From: Armatimonadota bacterium
Lineage (GTDB): Bacteria; Armatimonadota; SYMT01
Reading direction: 5' to 3'
Length of the DNA: 8,319 nucleotides
NCBI GenBank assembly: GCA_020696885.1
Contig: JAJFMS010000093.1
Coordinates: forward strand, 1 to 8,319
Part shown: piece after piece, positions 1 through 8,319 of the stretch
Layout of the letters: the number at the start of each line of letters is the position of its first letter
Position numbering within the stretch: position 1 is the stretch's first letter
Made by a program: the position numbers and the translations under genes
Notes under the pieces: model-generated
Told to the model about the DNA's origin: nothing
Databases searched by the model: none
The model's input: the letters and a program-made list of their open reading frames with translations, nothing else

Positions 1-188
1 TCTATCATCACAACCGAACGGGGGAAGATAACGCAGACGCCCACCTGAAGCGGACGATCATGGGGCGCGAGGTGGTGTGCGCCATCACCCGCGGGCGGCT
101 GGACTTCGGCCCGTGGGAGCAGATCTTCTACGGCGAGTTCGACGGCCGGAGGGAGAAGCGGGTGCTGATCAAGATCATCGGGGAGTGA
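1..188 (+). CDS. YjbQ/UPF0047 family protein, 3' end (partial)
   Basis: The frame is open from the left edge (first full codon at base 3) to TGA at 186-188 and gives the last 61 residues. The translation contains the YjbQ family hallmarks: an N-terminal YHHN, then [10 protein letters not shown], the MGREVV stretch, [18 protein letters not shown], and an ending in VLIKIIGE. YjbQ proteins are small cytosolic trimers. Family members show weak thiamine-phosphate synthase activity and are annotated as secondary thiamine-phosphate synthase, but their physiological role is not well settled. The family is usually about 130-140 aa, so roughly half is missing beyond the window. The family call is very secure because the conserved His/Asn/Glu/Asp block and the C-terminal signature are intact. 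The function is less certain. Confidence 0.93.
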   Translation, partial: YHHNRTGEDNADAHLKRTIMGREVVCAITRGRLDFGPWEQIFYGEFDGRREKRVLIKIIGE

Positions 189-212
189 GGCCCCTCTTGG
201 GGAACTGCGGAC

Positions 213-602
213 ATGGCCGTATCGATCGGTCTTTCTCGTGTCGAGACGACGGACGACGCTGGCTGCTCCGCTGGCGTGTTCCTCGATGACGACGGTTACT
301 ACTGGTTCCTCTATCCGTTCTTTGAGAGGGTGGAGAAGCAGACGGGCCAGATGGTTGATCTTTACGGGAATGCTGTCTTTGCGGCGGAGCAGCTCCCCCT
401 CTTGCTTGCCGCTCTCGATGCAGCGGTTGCCTCCACGGAACAGCAGGCGGGGGAGTGGGCGGTCCTGGTTGGCTGGCGAGACGGGGATCCGCTGTACTGT
501 ACGGTGTCGAAAGACCGGCTTCAGGGGATCCTGGCAAACTTCATCACCCTGGTGAAACTGGCGCTTGCCACCGGGAGAGATGTCGTCGCGTTCGGCGATT
601 AG
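213..602 (+). CDS. Hypothetical protein, 129 aa, family not recognised
   Basis: ATG at 213 follows a GGGGA (199-203) at 9-base spacing. The gene begins 24 bases after the YjbQ-family stop. I do not recognise the family. The product is a small soluble protein without signal peptide or membrane helix. It has an acidic N-terminal part with an aromatic cluster (GYYWFLYPFF, about residues 28-37), a DLYGNAVF segment near 50-57, a leucine/alanine-rich helix (59-73), a strand-like WAVLVGW (82-88), then a second helix and a C-terminal VVAFGD. This alternating alpha/beta layout and size resemble single-domain immunity-like proteins, but that is only a resemblance. By eye the gene uses more A/T at third positions (GTT, GCT, CTT, GAT) than the GH32 gene beside it, which could indicate recent acquisition. 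It is supported as a gene by its start, spacing and lack of any competing plausible frame. Confidence 0.72.
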   Translation: MAVSIGLSRVETTDDAGCSAGVFLDDDGYYWFLYPFFERVEKQTGQMVDLYGNAVFAAEQLPLLLAALDAAVASTEQQAGEWAVLVGWRDGDPLYCTVSKDRLQGILANFITLVKLALATGRDVVAFGD

Positions 603-621
603 GTGTCGTTTGGGTCGAGGG

Positions 622-641
622 CCGGGAGGGATCACCTCCGG
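622..641 (+). other. Hairpin upstream of the GH32 gene, loop and right arm match the 16S rRNA 3' end
   Basis: In the 73-base gap before the GH32 start, CCGGGAGG (622-629) can pair with CCTCCGG (635-641). This gives seven base pairs with one bulged G and a 5-base loop. No T-run follows, so it is not a standard intrinsic terminator. The segment 629-639 reads GGATCACCTCC, identical to the anti-Shine-Dalgarno end of 16S rRNA. Its CCTC could alternatively pair with the GAGG of the GH32 ribosome site at 661-664. A regulatory role is speculation. Confidence 0.3.
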
Positions 642-660
642 TGTGTTCATCAGTGTTCGA

Positions 661-665
661 GAGGA
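661..665 (+). promoter_or_regulatory. Ribosome binding site selecting the GTG start of the GH32 gene
   Basis: GAGGA lies 10 bases upstream of GTG 676. It favours this start over a TTG at 565, which would overlap the preceding gene and place 37 non-signal-like residues before the signal peptide. Confidence 0.55.
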
Positions 666-675
666 CGAAACGATC

Positions 676-2244
676 GTGCAGAGAGTCACTTCCCTGTTGC
701 CGCTTCTCATGAGCCTGTGCTGCGCGACAGTTGCGGCCCAGCCGGCCCCGCGACCGGAGGTATTGATGCGGGAGACCTACCGTCCCCTCTACCACTACAG
801 CCCGGTCCGCAACTTCATGAACGACCCGAACGGGCTGGTCTACCACCGCGGCGAGTACCACCTGTTCCACCAGTACAACCCGTTCGGGAACGAATGGGGG
901 CACATGAGCTGGGGCCACGCCGTGAGCCGCGACCTGGTGCACTGGGAGCACCTGCCGGTGGCGCTGCAGGAAGCCGACGGGGTGATGATCTTCTCCGGCT
1001 CCGCGGTGGTGGACGAGAGCAACACCAGCGGCTTCGGCAGCAAGAAGAACCCGCCGCTGGTGGCCATCTACACCGGGCACCGGCCGGCGGACGAGATGCA
1101 GAGCCAGTGCCTGGCCTACAGCCTGGACAACGGGCGGACGTGGACCAAGTACGCCGGTAACCCGGTGCTGCCGTGGGAGAAGGACTTCCGCGACCCCAAG
1201 GTCTTCTGGCACGCGCCCACGCGGAAGTGGGTGATGGTGGTCGCCAAGGCGGCGGACCGGCGGCTGCGGTTCTACGGCTCCGGAGACCTGAAGCGCTGGG
1301 AGCTGCTCAGCGAGTTCGGACCAGCGGGCCTGCCGGATACCGTCAAGGCGAACTGGGAGTGCCCCGATCTCTTCCCGCTGCCGATCGAAGGCGAGCCGGG
1401 CCGCAGCAAGTGGGTGCTCCACGTGGGCATGGGCAACGGGCACCTCAACGGCGGCTCGGGCGGGGAGTACTTCATCGGAGAGTTCGACGGCAAGACCTTC
1501 CGGAACGACAACCCGAGCTCCACGGTCCTCTGGGCGGACTACGGCCGGGACAACTACGCCGCCGTCTCCTGGTCCGGCATCACCGGGAAGCGGGGAGAGC
1601 GGTACTGGATCGGCTGGATGAGCAACTGGCAGTACGCCAACGACGTGCCGACCCGACCCTGGCGGAACATCCTCACCGTGCCGCGCACGCTGTCGCTGCG
1701 CCGCACCGCCCAGGGGGTGCGACTGGTCCAGCGGCCGGTGAGCCAGCTCAAGTCGCTCCGGTCCACGAAGCGCTCCTACCAGGCGGTGACCGTCTCCCCG
1801 GAGAAGCCGCTGGTGCCGGAGGAAGCGGTGTGGGGCGACGCAGTCGAGGTGGTGGCGGAGTTCGAGCTGGGTACCGCCACCGAGTTCGGGCTGCGCGTCC
1901 GGGAAGGACGCGGCGAGGAGACGCTGGTGGGCTACGATACGGCCGGCAAGCAGCTCTTCGTGGACCGTACCCGCTCCGGGAAGAGCGACTTCAAGCCCGG
2001 CTTCGCGGGCCGCAGCGCCGGGCCGCTGGAGGTCGACGGGCGCCGCGTGAAGCTCCACCTGTTCGTGGACCGGTCCTCGGTGGAGGTGTTCGGCAACGAC
2101 GGCGGGACCGTGCTCTCGGAGCTGATCTTCCCGCGGACGGAGAGCCAGGGGCTGCAGGTCTACGCCCGGGGTGGGGAGGTGCGGCTGGTCCGGATGGACG
2201 TTTGGAAGTTGAAGCCTGCTTGGACACAGAAGGACACAGATTAG
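676..2244 (+). CDS. Secreted glycoside hydrolase family 32 (levanase / exo-inulinase type beta-fructosidase)
   Basis: The 522-aa product should hydrolyse terminal beta-fructosides (levan, inulin, sucrose) outside the cytoplasm. Start GTG 676 is chosen because it gives a typical signal peptide: Arg at 3, hydrophobic core about 5-19, cleavage near Ala20/Ala21. The GH32 five-bladed propeller follows: NFMNDPNG (46-53, nucleophile Asp50), WGHAVSRDLVHW (79-90), FSGSAVVD (106-113), FRDPKVFW (171-178, stabiliser Asp173) and WECPDLF (227-233, acid/base Glu228). A WMSNW...DVPTRPWR block comes later. The C-terminal beta-sandwich includes LHLFVDRSSVEVF. WECPDLF and the block before PTRPWR fit exo-levanases/inulinases better than intracellular sucrose-6-phosphate hydrolases, but substrate cannot be fixed from sequence. 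No transporter, fructokinase or regulator adjoins it. Cys15/Cys16 lack a proper lipobox, so it is probably periplasmic or secreted rather than a lipoprotein. The last six residues (TQKDTD) are encoded by a tandem repeat. Confidence 0.95.
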   Translation: MQRVTSLLPLLMSLCCATVAAQPAPRPEVLMRETYRPLYHYSPVRNFMNDPNGLVYHRGEYHLFHQYNPFGNEWGHMSWGHAVSRDLVHWEHLPVALQEADGVMIFSGSAVVDESNTSGFGSKKNPPLVAIYTGHRPADEMQSQCLAYSLDNGRTWTKYAGNPVLPWEKDFRDPKVFWHAPTRKWVMVVAKAADRRLRFYGSGDLKRWELLSEFGPAGLPDTVKANWECPDLFPLPIEGEPGRSKWVLHVGMGNGHLNGGSGGEYFIGEFDGKTFRNDNPSSTVLWADYGRDNYAAVSWSGITGKRGERYWIGWMSNWQYANDVPTRPWRNILTVPRTLSLRRTAQGVRLVQRPVSQLKSLRSTKRSYQAVTVSPEKPLVPEEAVWGDAVEVVAEFELGTATEFGLRVREGRGEETLVGYDTAGKQLFVDRTRSGKSDFKPGFAGRSAGPLEVDGRRVKLHLFVDRSSVEVFGNDGGTVLSELIFPRTESQGLQVYARGGEVRLVRMDVWKLKPAWTQKDTD

Positions 2245-2264
2245 AACAGAGGGCGCACAGAAGG
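2222..2264 (+). repeat. Degenerate purine-rich tandem repeat (GGACACAGA unit) across the GH32 stop codon
   Basis: GGACACAGA occurs exactly at 2222-2230 and 2232-2240, followed by a degenerate copy (AGAACAGAGG, about 2243-2252). CACAGAAGG occurs at both 2225-2233 and 2256-2264. The unit is 10-12 bases long with about four copies. Similar ACACAGAGG-like strings are, from memory, common as dispersed intergenic repeats in some GC-rich environmental bacteria. The GH32 stop codon (2242-2244) falls between copies. Confidence 0.6.
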
Positions 2265-2313
2265 GTTCGGTCGGAGGTATCCCGTCCGCCAGGGCCCGAG
2301 GGCAATGTGCGGT
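2245..2313. other. Convergent intergenic gap between the GH32 and metallopeptidase genes
   Basis: The 69 bases separate two convergent stops. Besides the repeat copies, CGCACA (2254-2259) can pair with TGTGCG (2306-2311) across a 46-base loop, and GGGCCC at 2292-2297 is a small palindrome. There is no T-run on either strand, so no intrinsic terminator can be called. Confidence 0.3.
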
Positions 2314-2697
2314 CTAATAGGCTCCCAATTCCCGCAGCCGGTCGTCGCTGATGCCGAAGAAGTGCGCGATCTCGTGGATCACCGTGTGCTTGATCTGCGC
2401 CCGTGCCTGATCCGGAGAGCTCGATGTCCGGAGCAGCGGCCCTCGGAACAGCGTGATGCGATCCGGGAACAACGGGGTGGCGCCCCGGCGCACGGTCAGC
2501 GGTACGCCTTGATAGAGCCCGAGCAGAGTGTGACCCGCAGGTACCCGCGCGCCGCGGAGCTGGTCCGGCTCCGGCTCCTGCTGGATCAAGACCTGGATGT
2601 TCTGCATCCGGGTGCGGAACTCCGCGGGAAGGGAGTCCAGCGCCTCCTCCACGAGCAGCTCGAACTCATCTTCATCGATCGCGTGTTGCGGGTGCAT
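2314..2697 (-). CDS. Minimal zincin-like metallopeptidase family protein (Zincin_1 / DUF1025 type)
   Basis: The 127-aa protein carries the extended zinc-binding motif HEIAHFFGISD: His108, Glu109, His112 and Asp118 fit HExxHxxGxxD, with two His and probably the Asp as ligands and Glu as the catalytic base. Upstream are an acidic N-terminal helix (DEDEFELLVEEALDSLP, about 8-24), VLIQQEPEP (36-44), LLGLYQGVPLT (58-68) and a strand ITLFRGPLLR (81-90), the usual layout of this family of roughly 110-140 aa. No signal peptide or membrane segment is visible, so it is probably cytosolic. Its natural substrate is unknown. ATG at 2695-2697 is chosen over an upstream in-frame GTG (2752-2754) because GGAAAG lies 6 bases before it and family homology begins here. 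It is convergent with the GH32 gene and divergent from uvrA. Confidence 0.92.
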   Translation of the reverse strand: MHPQHAIDEDEFELLVEEALDSLPAEFRTRMQNIQVLIQQEPEPDQLRGARVPAGHTLLGLYQGVPLTVRRGATPLFPDRITLFRGPLLRTSSSPDQARAQIKHTVIHEIAHFFGISDDRLRELGAY

Positions 2698-2766
2698 GGA
2701 AGTCTTTCCGCAGTGCTGCCGCTTGCCGGTTCGCAGCCCGGGCAAACGGAGCACCGCCTACAGTTC

Positions 2767-2781
2767 AGCCCGATCCGGGCT
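2767..2781. promoter_or_regulatory. Perfect 6+3+6 dyad (AGCCCG ATC CGGGCT), operator-like
   Basis: The two six-base arms are exact reverse complements around a 3-base centre. The dyad covers the predicted start point of the minus-strand promoter and abuts a plus-strand TAGAAT box at 2781. No T-run follows on either strand, which argues against a terminator. It could be a regulator binding site. It does not match a LexA box I know. Confidence 0.35.
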
Positions 2782-2796
2782 AGAATATGTTAAAAT
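2781..2796 (+). promoter_or_regulatory. Possible -10 boxes for uvrA
   Basis: TAGAAT (2781-2786) and TAAAAT (2791-2796) each match TATAAT at five of six positions and lie about 105-115 bases upstream of the uvrA ATG. No convincing -35 hexamer sits at 16-18 bases upstream, so the call rests on AT-richness and position only. Confidence 0.33.
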
Positions 2797-2813
2797 CGGT
2801 AGCCGAGTGTCAA
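2784..2813 (-). promoter_or_regulatory. Candidate sigma70-like promoter for the metallopeptidase gene
   Basis: On the minus strand a perfect TTGACA (2813-2808) is followed after 18 bases by CATATT (2789-2784, four of six matches to TATAAT). Initiation would fall near 2776 and leave about 80 bases before the ATG at 2697. The site lies in the only clearly AT-rich patch of the region. Confidence 0.45.
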
Positions 2814-2899
2814 ACGTCTTTTCGACGTCCTGCAGGCGACCGGCGGGCTGCCGGGACCGGCGCCACTCTCCATGACGCTTATTCCACCTGAATCCTGAC

Positions 2900-5938
<3,039 letters not shown>

Positions 5939-5974
5939 TGCTTCGAGCCCGCAGTGCCGGAGGTGCAGCCACGT

Positions 5975-6415
5975 ATGTTGAGTGAGTGGTTCCCGAACGG
6001 ACGCTTTGGCCCTCCGGCGGCGGAAGCGGAGATCGCCGCGGTGGAGGCAGCGCTCGGAGTGCGGCTGCCGGCGCAGCTGCGGAGCCTCTACCGGGAGTGC
6101 GACGGGTTCCGCGAAGGGCTGGGCAACGCGAAGTACCTGCTGTCGCTCACGGACGAGGACTCGATCGGCTCGCTGCTCACGCTGACGCGCTTCTACTGGA
6201 ATGAGTGGCCGGCGCACCAGCCGGGCCTCGACCTGCGGCCGTTCGTCTTCTTCGGCTCGTCGAGCGGGGACGAGGCCTGGGGCCTCGACTGGCGTACGGG
6301 TGACCGGATCATCGCCTACCATCCCCAGATGGGCGCGGAGTATGAGAGCGTGGGAACGGAGATCCTCGCGGTGTACCAGGCCGACTACGCGCTCTACGAA
6401 GCCGACAGCACCTGA
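5975..6415 (+). CDS. SMI1/KNR4 (SUKH) family protein
   Basis: The 146-aa soluble protein has the SUKH fold signature: AEIAAVEAALGVRLPAQLRS (17-36) leading into LYRECDGF (38-45), and later VFFGSSSGDEAWGLDW (91-106), the usual glycine/acidic hairpin before a strand. In bacteria SUKH proteins are often immunity proteins against polymorphic toxins, but many are stand-alone genes of unknown role; no toxin gene is seen here. ATG 5975 is preferred because GGAGG (5959-5963) lies 11 bases before it; an in-frame GTG at 5954 would place that site inside the gene. It begins 36 bases after the uvrA stop, and the next gene follows at 37 bases, so joint transcription is plausible. Confidence 0.88.
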   Translation: MLSEWFPNGRFGPPAAEAEIAAVEAALGVRLPAQLRSLYRECDGFREGLGNAKYLLSLTDEDSIGSLLTLTRFYWNEWPAHQPGLDLRPFVFFGSSSGDEAWGLDWRTGDRIIAYHPQMGAEYESVGTEILAVYQADYALYEADST

Positions 6416-6452
6416 GGCGTTGGAAGCCGCTGCGGGAGCAGGGGAGGGGATC

Positions 6453-7343
6453 ATGCGCGTTGTCGTGCCGGCTCGAACAGGGGTCTATGCCGCGCTCATC
6501 CTGCTCGTGGGCGGCTTCAGCCTTGCGTGCCATCTGGCGGCGTTCCGGCTCATCGATGTGAACTCCCGGCGCGGCCTCAGCTCCACCGCCGGTTCCCCGG
6601 TGTTCTTACCGCGGCCGGAGGCGGTGAACAGCTTGATCCTCTTCGGGCTCGCCGGCGCACCGGCACTGGTGGCGCTCTTCCTGGGGGGACAGTGCCAGCC
6701 GCGGCCCCGGAGCCGGATGCGCTTCGTCGCGTTGCTGGGAGCAGTGGTCCCGTTACTACCGCTGCCGGGATATGTCCTCGCCGGATTTGGAAATGCAGTG
6801 CTGGAGGACCAGGTCACCGGCGCTGACGGTCACGCGTACTACTTCCTGCATGAGAGCGCCATCCAGGGGTATACCTGGGCCCTTGCCCGGCGCACTGCCG
6901 GCAACCCGTTCTACCTGACGGCACAGGTGATCGGTGGGCACGGCGAGAACAGCAGCGGCGTGGACCTCGCCGTGGTGCGTCCCGAGCCGCTGAAGCCCGG
7001 CGGGACCTACTACCGGATGTATCGGGGCGGCGATTGGGTAGCGGGCGTTACCGAACGGCACTGTGTGCTGGCGTATAACACGCGCACCGGTCGCTTCTAC
7101 ACCCGCCCGGATCTGCAGCAGCTCTCGCCGTTCTTCCTCCTCGGCCCGGCGACCATGCCACACCAGCCGGACCTCCGGACGCTCACCGAAGCGGCAACGA
7201 GCGAGCCCGCGAGTTTCCCGATTCAGCAGGTAATAGTGGGGGACCTGGCGCATCCGAAGGCAGAAGTCCGCCTGGCCGCCGCGCAGCTCCTCTCCACGCT
7301 CCGCAGTGTCCGGAGCAAGCCGGCACCCCGGGCGTCACCCTGA
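6453..7343 (+). CDS. Putative membrane protein with three N-terminal helices and a HEAT-like C-terminus
   Basis: I do not recognise the family. ATG 6453 follows a strong GGGGAGGGGA (6441-6450); the same frame is open further upstream but would overlap the SUKH gene. The 296-aa product has hydrophobic segments at about 10-33, 57-79 and 89-113, with Arg-rich loops between (RPRSRMR at 84-90), then roughly 180 soluble residues with no further helix. The soluble part is rich in Gly, Tyr and Arg (GGTYYRMYRGGDW, 173-185) and contains a strand-like CVLAYNTRTGRFYTRP (204-219). The C-terminus has a single HEAT-like helix pair (LAHPKAEVRLAAAQLLSTL, 265-283), then a basic/proline tail. Cys26 in the first helix has no canonical lipobox. 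It sits between a SUKH and a phosphatase gene, 37 and 25 bases away. Function is unknown. Confidence 0.82.
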   Translation: MRVVVPARTGVYAALILLVGGFSLACHLAAFRLIDVNSRRGLSSTAGSPVFLPRPEAVNSLILFGLAGAPALVALFLGGQCQPRPRSRMRFVALLGAVVPLLPLPGYVLAGFGNAVLEDQVTGADGHAYYFLHESAIQGYTWALARRTAGNPFYLTAQVIGGHGENSSGVDLAVVRPEPLKPGGTYYRMYRGGDWVAGVTERHCVLAYNTRTGRFYTRPDLQQLSPFFLLGPATMPHQPDLRTLTEAATSEPASFPIQQVIVGDLAHPKAEVRLAAAQLLSTLRSVRSKPAPRASP

Positions 7344-7356
7344 TCGATTCCCATCT

Positions 7357-7362
7357 AAGGAG
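7357..7362 (+). promoter_or_regulatory. Strong ribosome binding site selecting a TTG start for the phosphatase gene
   Basis: AAGGAG lies 6 bases before TTG 7369 and decides the start. The upstream in-frame GTG at 7306 would overlap the membrane-protein gene and add 21 residues without resemblance to the phosphatase family. Confidence 0.75.
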
Positions 7363-7368
7363 CACCCA

Positions 7369-8097
7369 TTGACGCCACGTGGACTTTACTGGCTGATCTC
7401 ACCCACCGCCCAGCGCGGGGGTCTGGCCGGACTACCGTGCCCGAGCGAGACGGACCTCCCCCTACTACCCGGCCTGGGGATCGGGCTCGTAGTGTCGCTG
7501 CTGGAAAGCTCACAGGGAAACTACGAGCTGCCGCCCGAACTGCGGCTCGTGCGCCTCCCGGTGGATGACGAGCAGGCGCCGGCGGAAGCCCACCTGCCGC
7601 TGCTGGTGCGCGTGTGCGAGTTGATTCACCGGTTCCGGCTGCAGCCCGGCGAGCGCAACGGCGTGGCCGTACACTGCCTGTTCGGACGGGGGCGCACCGG
7701 CATGCTACTGGCGGCTTACCGCGCCTACGTTGCCGGGCGCTACCCGGACGACGGGGACGGCCGCTCCGCCGCCGAGGCGCGCGCGGAGATCGACCGCCAC
7801 CTCTACGTAATCGCCGGAGGCCCCGTAACCGCGCTGACGGACGCGCAGGTGCAGTGGCTGGACCGGTTTGCCCAGCACTGCCGGAAGCTGAGTACCACCC
7901 CGCCTGACAGCGCTGTCGCGGCCGATCTGGGCTGGTCCCGGAGGCAAACCCAGTCGCTACCCACGCCGGGCCGCCGCGTCTGGCAATGCCCGGACTGCGA
8001 GGGACTTGCGGAGGGCGAGCCGGGGCTCACGTTGGGGCCACTGTGGTGTCCCACATGCGGCTGGCCAACTGAAGCGTCGGTCCATCCCGCGACGTGA
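7369..8097 (+). CDS. Dual-specificity/tyrosine-type protein phosphatase with C-terminal zinc ribbon
   Basis: The 242-aa product contains the Cys-based phosphatase loop VHCLFGRGRTG (101-111): catalytic Cys103, Arg109, preceded by His102, in the form HCxxGxxRTG. A general-acid candidate is Asp66 or Asp67 in LPVDDEQAP (63-71), the expected distance before the loop for dual-specificity phosphatases. Enzymes of this type remove phosphate from Tyr and/or Ser/Thr, though some act on nucleotides or lipids; the substrate is not evident. The N-terminus (YWLISPTAQRGGLAGLPCPS, 7-26) resembles the start of bacterial members. After a linker, CPDC (207-210) and CPTC (227-230) form a C-x2-C-x16-C-x2-C zinc ribbon, an addition I do not associate with this family. 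No signal peptide or membrane helix is seen. It starts 25 bases after the membrane-protein gene and ends 4 bases from the convergent acyl carrier protein gene. Confidence 0.88.
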   Translation: MTPRGLYWLISPTAQRGGLAGLPCPSETDLPLLPGLGIGLVVSLLESSQGNYELPPELRLVRLPVDDEQAPAEAHLPLLVRVCELIHRFRLQPGERNGVAVHCLFGRGRTGMLLAAYRAYVAGRYPDDGDGRSAAEARAEIDRHLYVIAGGPVTALTDAQVQWLDRFAQHCRKLSTTPPDSAVAADLGWSRRQTQSLPTPGRRVWQCPDCEGLAEGEPGLTLGPLWCPTCGWPTEASVHPAT

Positions 8098-8101
8098 CGA
8101 C

Positions 8102-8319
8102 TCAACGTCCGTCGATGAAGTCGGCGAGCTCCTGCACGGTGAAGGTGGCCAGGAGGTGCTTCCAGGTTTTGAGGTTAACGTCCGGCATTCCGGCGAACAA
8201 CTCTGCATCCGCCTCGAAGGCCATCATCAACTCGATGACGTCCAGAGAGTCGCTGCTCAGATCGAACGGGCCGTCAGCACCGGAAGTCCGATTTTGGCTG
8301 AGGAGTACGGCGAGAGGGG
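8102..8319 (-). CDS. Acyl carrier protein, C-terminal part (partial)
   Basis: The minus frame is open from the right edge to a TGA at 8102-8104 and gives 71 residues. It contains DLSSDSLDVIEL (19-30 of the fragment), the phosphopantetheine attachment motif DSL with Ser codon at 8246-8248, followed by the helix-II-like MMAFEADAELF and the end TVQELADFIDGR, matching helix IV of acyl carrier proteins. The arm after helix II (GMPDVNLKTWKHLL) is longer and differs from the usual fatty-acid ACP (IPDEDAEKI type), so it more likely belongs to a secondary-metabolite, polyketide or specialised lipid pathway than to housekeeping AcpP. Residues upstream of the motif also differ from AcpP. The start and any pathway partners lie beyond the window. 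No terminator is visible in the 4-base convergent gap. Confidence 0.85.
   Translation of the reverse strand, partial: PLAVLLSQNRTSGADGPFDLSSDSLDVIELMMAFEADAELFAGMPDVNLKTWKHLLATFTVQELADFIDGR

Noticed and set aside
189..212. CCCC-TCTT-GGGG hairpin after the YjbQ-family gene as a terminator
   Set aside because: The stem is only four base pairs with no T-run, and the GGGG is better explained as part of the next gene's ribosome site.
718..726. Lipoprotein signal at the Cys pair of the GH32 signal peptide
   Set aside because: The residues before Cys15/Cys16 do not match the lipobox (Leu at -1 of Cys15), and a normal Ala cleavage site follows.
544..2058. 504-codon open frame antisense to the GH32 gene
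   Set aside because: It covers an unmistakable GH32 frame and its translation is His/Val/Pro-rich low-quality sequence, as expected for the antisense of a GC-rich gene.
1173..2351. 392-codon plus-strand frame overlapping the GH32 gene
   Set aside because: Arg/Gly/Ala-rich shadow in another frame, with no recognisable motif.
2305..2793. 162-codon plus-strand frame over the metallopeptidase
   Set aside because: The minus strand encodes a clear HExxHxxGxxD protein, so the plus frame is a shadow.
2755..2899. LexA/SOS box upstream of uvrA
   Set aside because: I found neither a CTGT-N8-ACAG nor a GAAC-N4-GTTC site; only half-site-like fragments are present.
6201..6452. N-terminal extension of the membrane-protein frame
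   Set aside because: It lies within the SUKH gene, is Arg/Ser-rich, and a strong ribosome site places the start at 6453.

Overview
The window is a GC-rich chromosomal stretch with ordinary bacterial gene organisation: short gaps, mostly plus strand, and GGAGG-type ribosome sites. It holds eight genes, two of them cut by the window edges. The high GC, the Ala/Pro/Lys-rich tail on UvrA and a purine-rich ACACAGAAGG-type repeat suggest an environmental bacterium, perhaps Gemmatimonadota (Longimicrobium-like). This assignment is inference from general impression and is not secure.

Left part (1-2264, plus strand): the 3' end of a YjbQ/UPF0047 gene; a small unrecognised protein of 129 aa whose base composition looks less GC-rich than its surroundings; and a secreted GH32 beta-fructosidase (levanase/exo-inulinase type) with all three catalytic motifs. 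The GH32 stop codon lies inside a degenerate tandem repeat. No sugar transporter or regulator is visible next to it.

Middle (2314-5938): a minimal zincin metallopeptidase on the minus strand runs convergently into the GH32 gene and diverges from uvrA. The 202-base intergenic region between it and uvrA contains an AT-rich island, a consensus TTGACA on the minus strand and a perfect 6+3+6 dyad, so it probably carries divergent promoters. uvrA is full length, with two ABC ATPase modules and both zinc sites, plus a 44-residue low-complexity tail.

Right part (5975-8097, plus strand): three genes follow uvrA at gaps of 36, 37 and 25 bases. They encode a SUKH (SMI1/KNR4) protein, a three-helix membrane protein with an extended soluble domain and a HEAT-like C-terminus, and a dual-specificity/tyrosine-type phosphatase with a C-terminal four-cysteine zinc ribbon. 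They could be co-transcribed with uvrA, but nothing shows a shared function. At the right edge, convergent on the minus strand, is the 3' part of an acyl carrier protein gene.

Most of the window is housekeeping or ordinary accessory content. I do not see a convincing new multi-gene system. The least explained parts are the SUKH / membrane protein / phosphatase-zinc ribbon trio and the small protein at 213-602.
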